From positions 148,739 through 212,738 of the forward strand of contig JAMPIC010000002.1 of assembly GCA_023663025.1 (NCBI GenBank): a DNA stretch of 64,000 nucleotides, given 5' to 3'. Position numbers and translations under genes: made by a program. Below the pieces are notes generated by a model. It did no database searches. It had not been told where the DNA came from and worked only from the letters and a program-made list of their open reading frames with translations. Each line of letters starts with the position of its first letter. The first letter of the stretch is position 1. The DNA comes from Prevotella sp. (GTDB lineage: Bacteria > Bacillota > Clostridia > Oscillospirales > Ruminococcaceae). This document shows positions 23,806 to 32,695 of this stretch, piece by piece.

Positions 23806-24375
23806 ATACAAGACCGAAGAAATGCAGGTTCTGAATTATTAACAGTAACTTTTAGGGATAATATCATCTGCATTTTTAATTTGCTGTTCAGCGTTTTCTG
23901 CCTGCTCCCAAACATCAGGCGGCTTAATAATTTTATTATTTATTTGCCCGACAATTGTGGGCAGTTCGGGATAAAACCGCAGATTTTGATTGAAATCAAG
24001 AGCGGAAAGCAGGACGGTCGACTGTTTCAGAGTTGTAAGATATGCGGTTCATATTTGTACCGACCGTAAGCAAGGACGGCTGTCCGCTTCTCCGAAATAT
24101 GTACCCCTGACATCTTGTTGTTAGACATAAGATTTGTCCCGCGTGGAAAGTTTTTCCCGAAGCAATGCCGAGTTTGCCGGCGAGCTTGTGCGGAAACCTT
24201 CCGCCCCCTAAAAATTCTTGCCGCTCCGGGCGTGTTTTCGGTATACGAAAAGTGCAGGCGGTACGGCTTATTGTAAAGGAAATATTCCGGGACGGGAAAA
24301 ATATGCGTATAATTATCGGCGGAATACAGTGTTCCGTTCCCGAGCAAATAGAGCCGTATTTTCCCGCCTTACAGA
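23806..24375. other. Degenerate intergenic region after the methyltransferase
   Basis: About 570 bases without a convincing gene. AT-rich at the left, it contains a coding-like minus-strand remnant (23839-24048) and otherwise frames with no recognisable similarity. Confidence 0.5.
23839..24048 (-). pseudogene. C-terminal protein remnant, unidentified
   Basis: On the minus strand a frame of ~68 codons, without a start, ends at a stop at 23839-23841. It reads like real protein (FYPELPTIVGQINNKIIKPP, then VWEQAENAEQQIKNADDIIP). Its composition matches the AT-rich methyltransferase. It may be the tail of a lost neighbour gene. No family recognised. Confidence 0.3.
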
Positions 24376-24411
24376 CAAAAAGGCTGTGCGCCGTTTCGGA
24401 CGCACAGCCTT
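24376..24411 (-). terminator. Terminator of PEP carboxykinase gene
   Basis: An 11-bp stem (aaggctgtgcg/cgcacagcctt) followed on the minus strand by TTTTTGT. Confidence 0.8.
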
Positions 24412-24423
24412 GAAATTTTATTA

Positions 24424-26259
24424 TTACTTTGCAAGTCTCGCTTCGAGCGCGTCAAGCTGCTTCTCCAAAGCCTCGGGAACTTTACCGCCCTTAGCGGCAA
24501 TGTCCTCCTTGTAATAACGTCTCATCTCGGCGATTTCCTTAGTCCAAAGGTCTTTGTCAACGTCAAGAAGCTTATCCATAACCTCGGGAGTAACCTCGTC
24601 CTCGATACCCGAAACGTCGATGTCGCCTTTCTTGGGCAGGTAGCCGATAGCCGTTTCCTCGGCGTCGATCTCGCCCTCGCAGCGTTTGATGATCCAGTCA
24701 AGCACTCTCATATTGTCGCCGAAGCCGGGCCAGATGAAGTTGCCCTCCTCGTCCTGCTTGAACCAGTTTACGTTGAAGATTTTGGGAGCCTTGTCGCCCA
24801 GCTTTTCGCCCATATCGAGCCAGTGCTGCCAGTAGTCGCCTACATTGTAGCCGATAAAAGGCTTCATAGCCATAGGGTCGTGGCGGAGCACGCCAACCGC
24901 GCCCGTCGCAGCAGCGGTTGTTTCCGAAGAAACCGCCGAGCCCATATATGTGCCGTGTACCCAGTCAAAGGACTGATAAACCAGCGGCGTGGTGGAAGCA
25001 CGTCTGCCGCCGAAGATGATAGCGGAAACAGGCACGCCCTTGGGATTGTTGAACTCGGGGGAAACGCAGGGGCAGTTCTCGGCGGGGGCTGTAAATCTGG
25101 AGTTGGGGTGAGCAAGCTTCTGAGGCTTGCCGTCCTCGCCCTTGACGGAAGTAAACTCAACGCCGTTCACCTTTGCTCCCTTCCACTCGGTAGCGTCAAC
25201 AGGGGGATTTTTGTCGAGACCTTCCCACCAAACGGTGTTTGTCTCGTTGTTGAGAGCAACGTTGGTGAAGATAGTATTCTTCTTTGTGGAAGCAAGCGCG
25301 TTGTAGTTGGACTTAGCGTTCGTACCGGGAGCAACGCCGAAGAAGCCGTTCTCGGGGTTGATAGCGTAAAGTCTGCCGTCCTCGCCCTGCTTCATCCAGG
25401 CGATGTCGTCGCCCACGGTGAATACCTCGTAGCCCTTAGTCTTGTAACCCTCGGGCGGAATAAGCATAGCAAGGTTGGTTTTTCCGCAGGCAGAGGGGAA
25501 CGCCGCCGTGATGTACTTAACTTCGCCGTTGGGCTTTTTAACGCCGAGAATGAGCATATGTTCAGCCATCCAGCCCTCCATTTTGCCCTGATAGGAAGCG
25601 ATACGGAGCGCGAAGCACTTCTTGCCGAGGAGAACGTTTCCGCCGTAAGCGGAGTTGATAGACCAAATGGTGTTGTCCTCGGGGAAGTGTACGATATATC
25701 TGTTTTCGGGGTCAACGTTAGCTTTGGAGTGGAGACCTCTTACAAAGTCGTTGGAAGTATCTCCCAAATTCTCGAAAGCGTCCTTGCCCATTCTTGTCAT
25801 AATATTCATATTGAGAACAACGTAAATGGAGTCGGTGATCTCCACGCCCACTTTGGCGAGAGGCGAACCGATAGGTCCCATGGAATAGGGGATAACGTAC
25901 ATTGTTCTGCCTTTCATAACGCCGTCGTAAAGCGGGGTCAGTTTGGCGTACATCTCCTTAGGGTCGCACCAGTTGTTGGTAGGACCTGCGTCCTCTTTGC
26001 GGCGGCTGCATATAAAGGTTCTGTCTTCCACGCGGGCAACGTCGTTGGGGCGCGTGCGGTGGTACAGGCAGCCGGGCAGCTCATCCTGATTGAGCTTATA
26101 CATTTTATCCCAGCTGTCGTCGGGAAGAGCGCAAACCTCTTCCGTAAGCGCGTCAAGCTGTTCCTTAGAGCCGTCGATCCAAACGACTTTTTCGGGCTTT
26201 GTGAGCGCGATCATCTCGTCGACCCACTTGTTGACATTAGGGTTGTTAGTAAGTGACAT
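24424..26259 (-). CDS. pckG: Phosphoenolpyruvate carboxykinase, GTP-dependent
   Basis: A 611-residue GTP-type PEPCK that interconverts oxaloacetate and PEP with GTP/GDP. The kinase P-loop is FPSACGKTNLAML with the mobile Cys typical of the GTP class. Other family stretches are RTMYVIPYSMGPIGSP near residue 115 and FGGRRASTTPLVYQ. The ATG at 26259 follows AAAGGAG; the frame is open upstream but without homology. In fermenting ruminococci this enzyme often runs toward oxaloacetate for succinate formation, which is an inference here. Confidence 0.95.
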   Translation of the reverse strand: MSLTNNPNVNKWVDEMIALTKPEKVVWIDGSKEQLDALTEEVCALPDDSWDKMYKLNQDELPGCLYHRTRPNDVARVEDRTFICSRRKEDAGPTNNWCDPKEMYAKLTPLYDGVMKGRTMYVIPYSMGPIGSPLAKVGVEITDSIYVVLNMNIMTRMGKDAFENLGDTSNDFVRGLHSKANVDPENRYIVHFPEDNTIWSINSAYGGNVLLGKKCFALRIASYQGKMEGWMAEHMLILGVKKPNGEVKYITAAFPSACGKTNLAMLIPPEGYKTKGYEVFTVGDDIAWMKQGEDGRLYAINPENGFFGVAPGTNAKSNYNALASTKKNTIFTNVALNNETNTVWWEGLDKNPPVDATEWKGAKVNGVEFTSVKGEDGKPQKLAHPNSRFTAPAENCPCVSPEFNNPKGVPVSAIIFGGRRASTTPLVYQSFDWVHGTYMGSAVSSETTAAATGAVGVLRHDPMAMKPFIGYNVGDYWQHWLDMGEKLGDKAPKIFNVNWFKQDEEGNFIWPGFGDNMRVLDWIIKRCEGEIDAEETAIGYLPKKGDIDVSGIEDEVTPEVMDKLLDVDKDLWTKEIAEMRRYYKEDIAAKGGKVPEALEKQLDALEARLAK

Positions 26260-26369
26260 AAATTTACAGCTCCTTTGAAAAATTGAATTGAAATCCAAAT
26301 ATTTCCGTCTCCCGAAACCTGTGCTCCGGGAACAAATCGGCAAAAATATTCAAATTTCCCACAAATACT

Positions 26370-26398
26370 ATTATATACCAAAGCGGTCAATAAGTCAA
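26370..26398 (-). promoter_or_regulatory. Sigma-A promoter of pckG
   Basis: On the minus strand TTGACT, 17 bases, TATAAT. Confidence 0.7.
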
Positions 26399-26515
26399 GA
26401 GCAAAAAAGCCAAAACTGACGGTGTACGGTTGATAATTAACTGTACACTATACACTATTTTACGGAGGACGTTTTTCACGCGCCTGTGCAGCTGAAAGAC
26501 AGAGGGAATAAAACA

Positions 26516-26547
26516 ATGGTTCCGCAGGAAAATTTCCGCGGAACCAT
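26516..26547 (-). terminator. Terminator of the Cna-B surface protein gene
   Basis: A 10-bp stem (atggttccgc/gcggaaccat) followed on the minus strand by TGTTTTATT. Confidence 0.6.
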
Positions 26548-26602
26548 CATTATTATACGAAAACGTGCATTATGTCAGATATCATTCCGCCGTGTGACAG
26601 TA

Positions 26603-29600
26603 TCACATACGGTATTTTTTGCCGGCGTCAACCGTTTTGCTTCTGTATACCAGAATGGAAGTTCCCGCAGCGATAATTACCAAAAGAATAATTATCATCG
26701 CGTTATCCCGTTCCAAAGCCTCGTCGATATCGCCGTATATTCCTGCTTCGGACGAAACGTCCTCATATTCCACGATCGGCTCGTCGTCTATCGTTTCCTC
26801 GGAAACGCTTACGCTTGTCGTCGCAACAGGCTCTGTTTCCGCAGGCGTTGTGGCCGCGGGAATAAATGGTATCACAGGGTAGCTCGGCAACGACGGTCTC
26901 TCGGGAACGCTTGGGTAGTAAGGATATGTTGGGTCTGTCGGGTTTGTTGGTTCTGTTGGGTTTGTCGGGTTTGTTGGGTCTGTCGGGTTTGTTGGTTCTG
27001 TTGGGTTTGTCGGGTTTGTTGGGTCTGTCGGGTCTGTTGGGTCTGTTGGGTCTGTCGGCTCTGTTGGGTTTGTTGGGTTTGTTGGGTCTGTCGGCTCTGT
27101 TGGGTCTGTCGGGTCTGTTGGTTCTGTTGGGTTTGTCGGGTCTGTTGGTTCTTCCGTATTATCCGTCGTATAGGTATTCGTCACGGTAAACGTCCTGTCA
27201 TCGCTGTCTGCGGATATTTCCGCCGGAGATACTGTGGAAATATAATCCTCGGAAAATTTTTCTTCCTCCACGGCATATGTATATACATTCGTGCCCTCGC
27301 CTTTGGGAAGTCCCTCAAATACAGCAGTCCACGGCGATGTCTCCGTTTCGTCAATTGTTCCGTCAAGCGTAATGCTGTAGTCTGTAGGATTGCCGTTTTG
27401 TAGAATATTGATTGTCACAGACCTGTCTTCGCCAACATCGGGATTATCGCCGTCAACCCATTCTTTCTTTACAGTGATGTCAATTGTTTCGGGTTCGGGT
27501 TCTTCCGTATTATCCGTATAAGTATTCGTCACGGTAAACGTCCTGTCATCGCTGTCTGCGGATATTTCCGCCGGAGATACTGTGGAAATATAATCCTCGG
27601 AAAATTTTTCTTCCTCCACGGCATATGTATATACATTCGTGCCCTCGCCTTTGGGAAGTCCCTCAAATACAGCAGTCCACGGCGTTTCTTCCGTTCCGTC
27701 AAGCGTAATGCTGTAGTCTGTAGGATTGCCGTTTTGTAGAATATTGATTGTAACTTCATGGTGCTCATCAGTATTCGGATTGTTTCCGTTGTTGGTATTT
27801 TCCCATTTCTTGACTACCGTGATGTCAATTGTTTCGGGTTCGGGTTCTTCCGGCTTATAAGTATTCGTCACTGTAAATGTCATGTCGCCGTTTGCGGATA
27901 CTTCCGGCAAAGCTACTGTGGAAATATAATTCTCGGGCACATCTTCTTCCTTTTCCTCCACGGTATAGGTATAGTCCTTCGTACCGTCGCTCTTGAGAAG
28001 TCCCTCAAATACAGCCGTTGTTTCCGTTCCGTTAAGCGTAACGTGGTCTATAACAGTGCCGTCTTGTAAAAGATTGATTGTCACAGACCTGTCTTCGTCA
28101 ACATCGGGATTATCTCCGTCAACCCATTCTTTCTTTACAGTGATGTTGATTTTTTCGGGATAAGCATTCTTAATGTTAAACGTACCCTCGGTCGCGGCGG
28201 CGTCAAACGCGAGTTCAGGAGGATCTATCGTAACCGTGAACTCGGGGTTGGGATCATCAACCACTTCCTCAACGGCATACACATACTCGGTCTCAGTTTT
28301 GCCGTCGGTCGACAGCTTGGGAAAACCTTCAAAAGTGTATTCAAAAATATCGCCGCTTTCGCCAAGCTGTTCGTCTTTACTCTCTTTACCCAGAGTAACC
28401 GAACCTACCTCTTCGAAACTATCATCGCTGGATCCCTTGGCTTTCCGCATAAGCTTAACGGTTACATCTTTTCTGTCTCCTTCTCCGCTCCATTCCTTAC
28501 GCACCGTAATATTGACCTTATTATAGGTATTCGTTACGGTAAAAATGCCGTTTCTGCCCGAAATACTGTTTGGAGATATCGAAGAAATATAATCGCTGCC
28601 CACGCCTGTTTCTACAGCCTTGTAAATATAAGGATTAGTGCTGCCCTCGGCAACCTTGGGAACGGATATCGCCTTTGTCCAGCCGTCGGAATCATTTTGA
28701 TCAGGATCTTCGTTTTGATCGGGTTCTTCATTTTGATCGGGTTCTTCATTTTGATCAGGTTCTTCGTTTTGATCGGGATCTTTCAGTACAACCGTTGCAA
28801 TCGGTGTAGTGGAAACCTTTTCCTCAACGCCGCCCTTCTTAACATACTGATAAATATTGACCGTTACGGGATCTTCACCTTCCGGCCCGTTCCAGAGCTT
28901 TGTTACCGTAATACTGATATTCCCAGACTGCGGCTTATAGGTATTTTTAACATTCAGCGTATAGTCATATGAACCGTCCGCATTTCGGGGCATATTATTA
29001 ATGTCAACAGTAACCGATTTCAAATTAGGGTCATCGTTATAGGTAACCTCATAGTCGTCAATAACTTCCTTGTCAATGATCTCATATATCTCATATACAT
29101 ACGAACCCGTTTCTGCACCGTCGGCACCGTAGATATGGCTTGCAAGCGGTTCGGTAACTGTCCAGTTGCCTTCATCGTCCTTTTTGACTTCGACGGTTTT
29201 CTCGGTCTCCTTGATCTCATTATCAACCTCTACCGTTCCCTTTACCCTGACGTAAACTATCTCGTCGTCCTCGGGAGTTATTCCCTCCCACTCTTTGTTT
29301 ATCGTCAGATTAAGAGGATGCTTTTTCTCGGACTCTATCGTCGCGCTTCCGCGGACATTATCCAGACGAACCGAACTGTTTATTAAGGTTATCGCTCCGT
29401 CCGAACCGTCGTAAGAAAACGACGCGTTGTTTCCGTACAAATCCTGCATTTCAGCGGCAGTCAGCTCCACGCCAGAACCGATATAATTGTATATATATAC
29501 CTCGTATGTGATAATATAGGACTTTTCATTTTCAAGGTTAAACGTAAGTATCTGATTTTTTTCGTCGTAGGTATAATCAACACCTTTCACGGCTGTTTTC

Positions 29601-32341
29601 CAGTTGATCTTTACGGTGTCTTCCTTGAGCCTGAGTTCCTTTCCGATCTGGTCGGTAACAACGAGCTTAGCATTGGCTGCTCCAAGCTGGACGCCTTCCG
29701 GATTTACTTTCAGCGTATACGTCGCACCCAAGGTAGAACCGTCGCTGTCCTTGACGGGATTCTGGGATTTCTCAAATAAGTTCGTCTGAGGCTTTAACTC
29801 AAACGGGTATTCCGCAGAAAATTCTTTTCCGTCATTGACTTTAACATTGGCAACATTGGTAAACTGAAGCGTCTCGCCATTGGCCAGAAAAGAGGGATAT
29901 GCTCTCTCATTCATTACGGTATGATACATAAGCGTAAGGTATCCGCCGTTGTTCAGCGCTTTCAGATCGTCATCATTGTTAATAGTCACCTCAAGTTTTA
30001 TCAGCCGTCTACTGTCGAATTTAGGCTCAATGACATTGCCGCTGCCGAGTTTTTGGAACCCGTCGCCCCAATCGTTAGAGCATATTCCGACATTATACGC
30101 TTTCTTTCCAATAACATCGCCCGTGTAGAGGACATAGCTGCTGGCGATTTCTTCTTCAAACACATCGTCAATGGTGATCGTATCGCCCTTTTTGATGCCG
30201 CCCGGGAAAGCAACGGAAACCGTCCACGACATATTGCGTCTTTTTATTGCATTGGCTTCTTCTTCCGCGGCTGCATTCTTATTTCCGTTCTCGTCCGTGA
30301 ATATCGTAAAGTTATAGGGAATACCATCATAACTGCGTTTAGTCACAGAGACATCTGCCGCATACTTCGCGCTGTCGCTGTCAAACTGCGACGCCGGCTC
30401 GCCGTTATTTGTATAGTTGATCGTGCAATTGGCTATATTTTCAAGCAGCGAAAGCTGCTCAACATCATAACCGCTGTTCAGCACAGTATCGTAAATTATC
30501 TTGATCTGTTTGCCTGCATTGGCTGCCAAAAATTCCGTGTTTAAAATGTCTATTGACATTGACGCACTGGTATATGATACCCAGTTAGTGTTGTCGACCC
30601 AATCATAGCTGTTTTCGTTATAGTCCGCCGCAGTTCCGTCTGCGCCGATTATTTTTATGTTGCCGTAATTGGCTATACTCCCATCGCCGTTATATCCCGG
30701 ATATTTGAATTGACTTTTGCTGTCCCAGATATGGACTTTCGTCGCATTTTCGGGGACGTCTATGGTCATCTCCCATGTAACAGCGTTTCCGTTTGCCTTG
30801 GTTTTCAGTCCGCTGTATTTTTTGAACATAATCTTGCCGTAAATATCCACTTCGGCGGATTTGGAATATGTCTGCGTTATATCCGGATCGTCAAAGCTAA
30901 GTACGGCGTCGTTTTTGAACTTTTTCGTGCCGAAGCCAGAAAGAGAGCTTTCGGGAACGGAGGTCTTATAGGTAAAAGTGTAGTTCTTGTTTCCGTCCGA
31001 CGGCTTGTCAAACAGGCTGCTCCGTATGCTGAGCGTATTGCCGTTCAGAACCGCGCCGTTCAGCGTTTCCCCGATAAAGGAGTGGTCAAGATATATTCCG
31101 CTTACGTCTATTGTATCCGTCACGGTGAAGTCCTTGCCCTCAAAATAATTGGGAGATACTGACAGCACCCATGTGATGGTATCGTCGTCTGCGTCGTATG
31201 TGCCGCTTTTGTTTATGTTCGGTTCAAGCTGAGTTACGTCCATTCCCACGGTCTGGGGATCTTTTTTATCGTCGGGAGTTTCCTTGAGATAAACCGTGTT
31301 CGTTTTATCGACGGAAATATCGCCGGAAAAAAGCTGGGGCGCGTCTATTTCCATTTCGTACTCCACGGTGGCGCTGCTGTGTCCCGAAAGAGAACCAATG
31401 GATATCTCGAACCCGCCGTCTGTCATGTTGACGCTTCCGGCATTGGCTTTATCATTTTCATTGTCGTAGTAGAACCGTTCATTGACAGGTGCTCCCAGAA
31501 AAACCGAACCGGGTTTGTCAACGAGCAGCGTTTGTTCTTTGTCAGCCGCAGCAGTGCCGTTATTGTATACCACTACAGTAAATTTCTGGTAATACTTGGT
31601 ATCAACAGTATCGTCTTCATTTTTAACAGTTATTTTCTCAACGCTTCCCGCTCTTTTCTGCGCGTACACATCGGCTTTGGGAATATTTACAATAATGCTT
31701 TTATCAAAAAACTTGATGTACGGGTCTGCGTCCGCGGTATCTCCCCTTGCGCCGTCGACGGACGTAGTGCCGTCAAGGGTAATCGAGCCGCGCTTGTTAT
31801 AGTAATTGCTGCCGAAGCCCTTTTCGGGAGTTATGTACATTATAGTCCTCATCTGTCCGTCCTTTTCAACGGAACCGATCCTGTAGGTGGCAATTACTTC
31901 GCCGCCGTTTTCCTTGGCAGTATAGGTTTTTGGGGTCAGCGTTACTCCGTGAAGCTGATCGGTAATGTCCCACACAAAAGTTTTTCCGGTGAAATCGTCG
32001 TTCTTTTCGGCGGGAATAAACCATTCCAGCTCCAGCGAAAGGTTCTGCCCGTCGCCGATGTTTGTGCCCGGCTGGAGAAGCGAACCGTTAAGATATATCT
32101 CCGACCTTGAGACTTCGATACATTCTTTCTCATTAACATTTATATCCGTGCCGCTGTCCAAGGGCATCAGCAAGCCGTTATACAGCTCTGCCGCTCCGCT
32201 GTCGGAGGACTGACCGTAATCCCTGCCCGCCTCTGCGGATATTACGGCTCTGTGAGCCACCGTGACCACAAGCATTGCCATAGCCATGGCGGTAATAAAA
32301 GCGACTATCCTTGAAAAAGTACTCATTCTTCTTTTCACCAT
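26603..32341 (-). CDS. Giant Cna-B repeat surface protein
   Basis: A 1912-residue predicted adhesin. It has a signal peptide (basic MVKRRMSTFSRIV, then a hydrophobic core, cleavage near residue 37). About 970 residues of Ig-like isopeptide-type domains follow. Six Cna-B-like domains span ~1010-1733, each beginning with a variant of INITVKKEW. An acidic DPDQNEE repeat interrupts them (~1184-1217). A Pro/Thr/Asn/Asp repeat wall-spanning region (PTDPTNPTEPT units, ~1735-1805), a Pro-rich spacer, one membrane helix (~1880-1897) and a basic tail KKYRM complete it. No LPXTG is present and I cannot recognise another sorting motif just before the helix, so sortase attachment is unproven. The last two Cna-B domains share a 163-base identical stretch. 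The start follows GAAAGGGG. Confidence 0.92.
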   Translation of the reverse strand: MVKRRMSTFSRIVAFITAMAMAMLVVTVAHRAVISAEAGRDYGQSSDSGAAELYNGLLMPLDSGTDINVNEKECIEVSRSEIYLNGSLLQPGTNIGDGQNLSLELEWFIPAEKNDDFTGKTFVWDITDQLHGVTLTPKTYTAKENGGEVIATYRIGSVEKDGQMRTIMYITPEKGFGSNYYNKRGSITLDGTTSVDGARGDTADADPYIKFFDKSIIVNIPKADVYAQKRAGSVEKITVKNEDDTVDTKYYQKFTVVVYNNGTAAADKEQTLLVDKPGSVFLGAPVNERFYYDNENDKANAGSVNMTDGGFEISIGSLSGHSSATVEYEMEIDAPQLFSGDISVDKTNTVYLKETPDDKKDPQTVGMDVTQLEPNINKSGTYDADDDTITWVLSVSPNYFEGKDFTVTDTIDVSGIYLDHSFIGETLNGAVLNGNTLSIRSSLFDKPSDGNKNYTFTYKTSVPESSLSGFGTKKFKNDAVLSFDDPDITQTYSKSAEVDIYGKIMFKKYSGLKTKANGNAVTWEMTIDVPENATKVHIWDSKSQFKYPGYNGDGSIANYGNIKIIGADGTAADYNENSYDWVDNTNWVSYTSASMSIDILNTEFLAANAGKQIKIIYDTVLNSGYDVEQLSLLENIANCTINYTNNGEPASQFDSDSAKYAADVSVTKRSYDGIPYNFTIFTDENGNKNAAAEEEANAIKRRNMSWTVSVAFPGGIKKGDTITIDDVFEEEIASSYVLYTGDVIGKKAYNVGICSNDWGDGFQKLGSGNVIEPKFDSRRLIKLEVTINNDDDLKALNNGGYLTLMYHTVMNERAYPSFLANGETLQFTNVANVKVNDGKEFSAEYPFELKPQTNLFEKSQNPVKDSDGSTLGATYTLKVNPEGVQLGAANAKLVVTDQIGKELRLKEDTVKINWKTAVKGVDYTYDEKNQILTFNLENEKSYIITYEVYIYNYIGSGVELTAAEMQDLYGNNASFSYDGSDGAITLINSSVRLDNVRGSATIESEKKHPLNLTINKEWEGITPEDDEIVYVRVKGTVEVDNEIKETEKTVEVKKDDEGNWTVTEPLASHIYGADGAETGSYVYEIYEIIDKEVIDDYEVTYNDDPNLKSVTVDINNMPRNADGSYDYTLNVKNTYKPQSGNISITVTKLWNGPEGEDPVTVNIYQYVKKGGVEEKVSTTPIATVVLKDPDQNEEPDQNEEPDQNEEPDQNEDPDQNDSDGWTKAISVPKVAEGSTNPYIYKAVETGVGSDYISSISPNSISGRNGIFTVTNTYNKVNITVRKEWSGEGDRKDVTVKLMRKAKGSSDDSFEEVGSVTLGKESKDEQLGESGDIFEYTFEGFPKLSTDGKTETEYVYAVEEVVDDPNPEFTVTIDPPELAFDAAATEGTFNIKNAYPEKINITVKKEWVDGDNPDVDEDRSVTINLLQDGTVIDHVTLNGTETTAVFEGLLKSDGTKDYTYTVEEKEEDVPENYISTVALPEVSANGDMTFTVTNTYKPEEPEPETIDITVVKKWENTNNGNNPNTDEHHEVTINILQNGNPTDYSITLDGTEETPWTAVFEGLPKGEGTNVYTYAVEEEKFSEDYISTVSPAEISADSDDRTFTVTNTYTDNTEEPEPETIDITVKKEWVDGDNPDVGEDRSVTINILQNGNPTDYSITLDGTIDETETSPWTAVFEGLPKGEGTNVYTYAVEEEKFSEDYISTVSPAEISADSDDRTFTVTNTYTTDNTEEPTDPTNPTEPTDPTDPTEPTDPTNPTNPTEPTDPTDPTDPTDPTNPTNPTEPTNPTDPTNPTNPTEPTNPTDPTYPYYPSVPERPSLPSYPVIPFIPAATTPAETEPVATTSVSVSEETIDDEPIVEYEDVSSEAGIYGDIDEALERDNAMIIILLVIIAAGTSILVYRSKTVDAGKKYRM
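26928..27150 (-). repeat. Pro/Thr-rich tandem repeat region of the surface protein
   Basis: Short tandem units coding for PTDPTNPTEPT-like sequence, on the plus strand seen as repeats of tgttgggtctgtcgggt with variants. Length variation between strains is expected. Confidence 0.85.
27174..27336 (-). repeat. 163-bp exact direct repeat, copy 1
   Basis: Identical to 27522-27684, offset by 348 bases. It codes for the C-terminal part of the last Cna-B domain. Confidence 0.88.
27522..27684 (-). repeat. 163-bp exact direct repeat, copy 2
   Basis: Identical to 27174-27336. It codes for the matching part of the fifth Cna-B domain, showing a recent domain duplication or gene conversion. Confidence 0.88.
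28690..28790 (-). repeat. Acidic DPDQNEE tandem repeat
   Basis: Four to five near-identical 18-base units within the surface protein gene, encoding EPDQNE units inside the second Cna-B domain. Confidence 0.8.
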
Positions 32342-32465
32342 AATAAAACGCCCCTTTCAAAAAATATGGCGATAAAGCCGCAGCGCAGCTTTTGCCGCCG
32401 GCTGCGGGGAAACCGCCGCCGGACGTTTGACCCTTTATATAAAAAGAATATTAATGCATAGTAAC

Positions 32466-32494
32466 ATTATACATCAAATTCACCGATTATTCAA
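32466..32494 (-). promoter_or_regulatory. Sigma-A promoter of the surface protein gene
   Basis: On the minus strand TTGAAT, 17 bases, TATAAT, leaving a leader of ~120 bases. Confidence 0.65.
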
Positions 32495-32625
32495 TATTGT
32501 CAGTTAATTTTCTATAATTTATTTAAACATTTAGATTTCGTTTTATGCACTTTTACCAACAAATCAATAATTTCCCCCGAGCCGCAATGCGGAAATATCC
32601 GTGAAAAGCGTCCGCAAAACGCCAA

Positions 32626-32665
32626 AAACGCCGCAGTATGCTTTATCCTGCATACTGCGGCGTTT
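32626..32665 (-). terminator. Terminator of ackA
   Basis: A perfect 15-bp stem (aaacgccgcagtatg/catactgcggcgttt) with a 10-base loop, followed on the minus strand by a T-rich tract. Confidence 0.85.
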
Positions 32666-32695
32666 GTTCCGCGGGAACAGTCTCCCCGATTAAAC

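Larger units (their letters stand above)
26260..26602. other. Intergenic region between pckG and the surface protein gene
   Basis: About 340 bases without a gene. It holds the pckG promoter (26370-26398), an imperfect dyad gtgtacggttga/ttaactgtacac (26422-26448) followed by short tacact repeats, and the surface-protein terminator at 26516-26547. Confidence 0.55.
32342..32695. other. Intergenic region upstream of the surface protein gene
   Basis: About 350 bases without a gene. It holds the surface-protein leader with a GC-rich hairpin (ccgccggc region, 32393-32424), its promoter at 32466-32494, and the ackA terminator at 32626-32665. Confidence 0.6.

Noticed and set aside
24027..24347. A 106-codon minus-strand frame in the methylase island
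   Set aside because: It has no convincing start, ribosome binding site or similarity; only a fragment in another frame (23839-24048) looked protein-like.
24823..26256. A 477-codon plus-strand frame opposite pckG
   Set aside because: It is the complement of conserved PEP carboxykinase codons; composition is His/Val-rich and unlike real proteins of this genome.
26866..27189. Regular short repeats that might suggest a CRISPR array
   Set aside because: Units are short multiples of three without unique spacers of constant size, and they encode PTDPTNP repeats in the adhesin frame.
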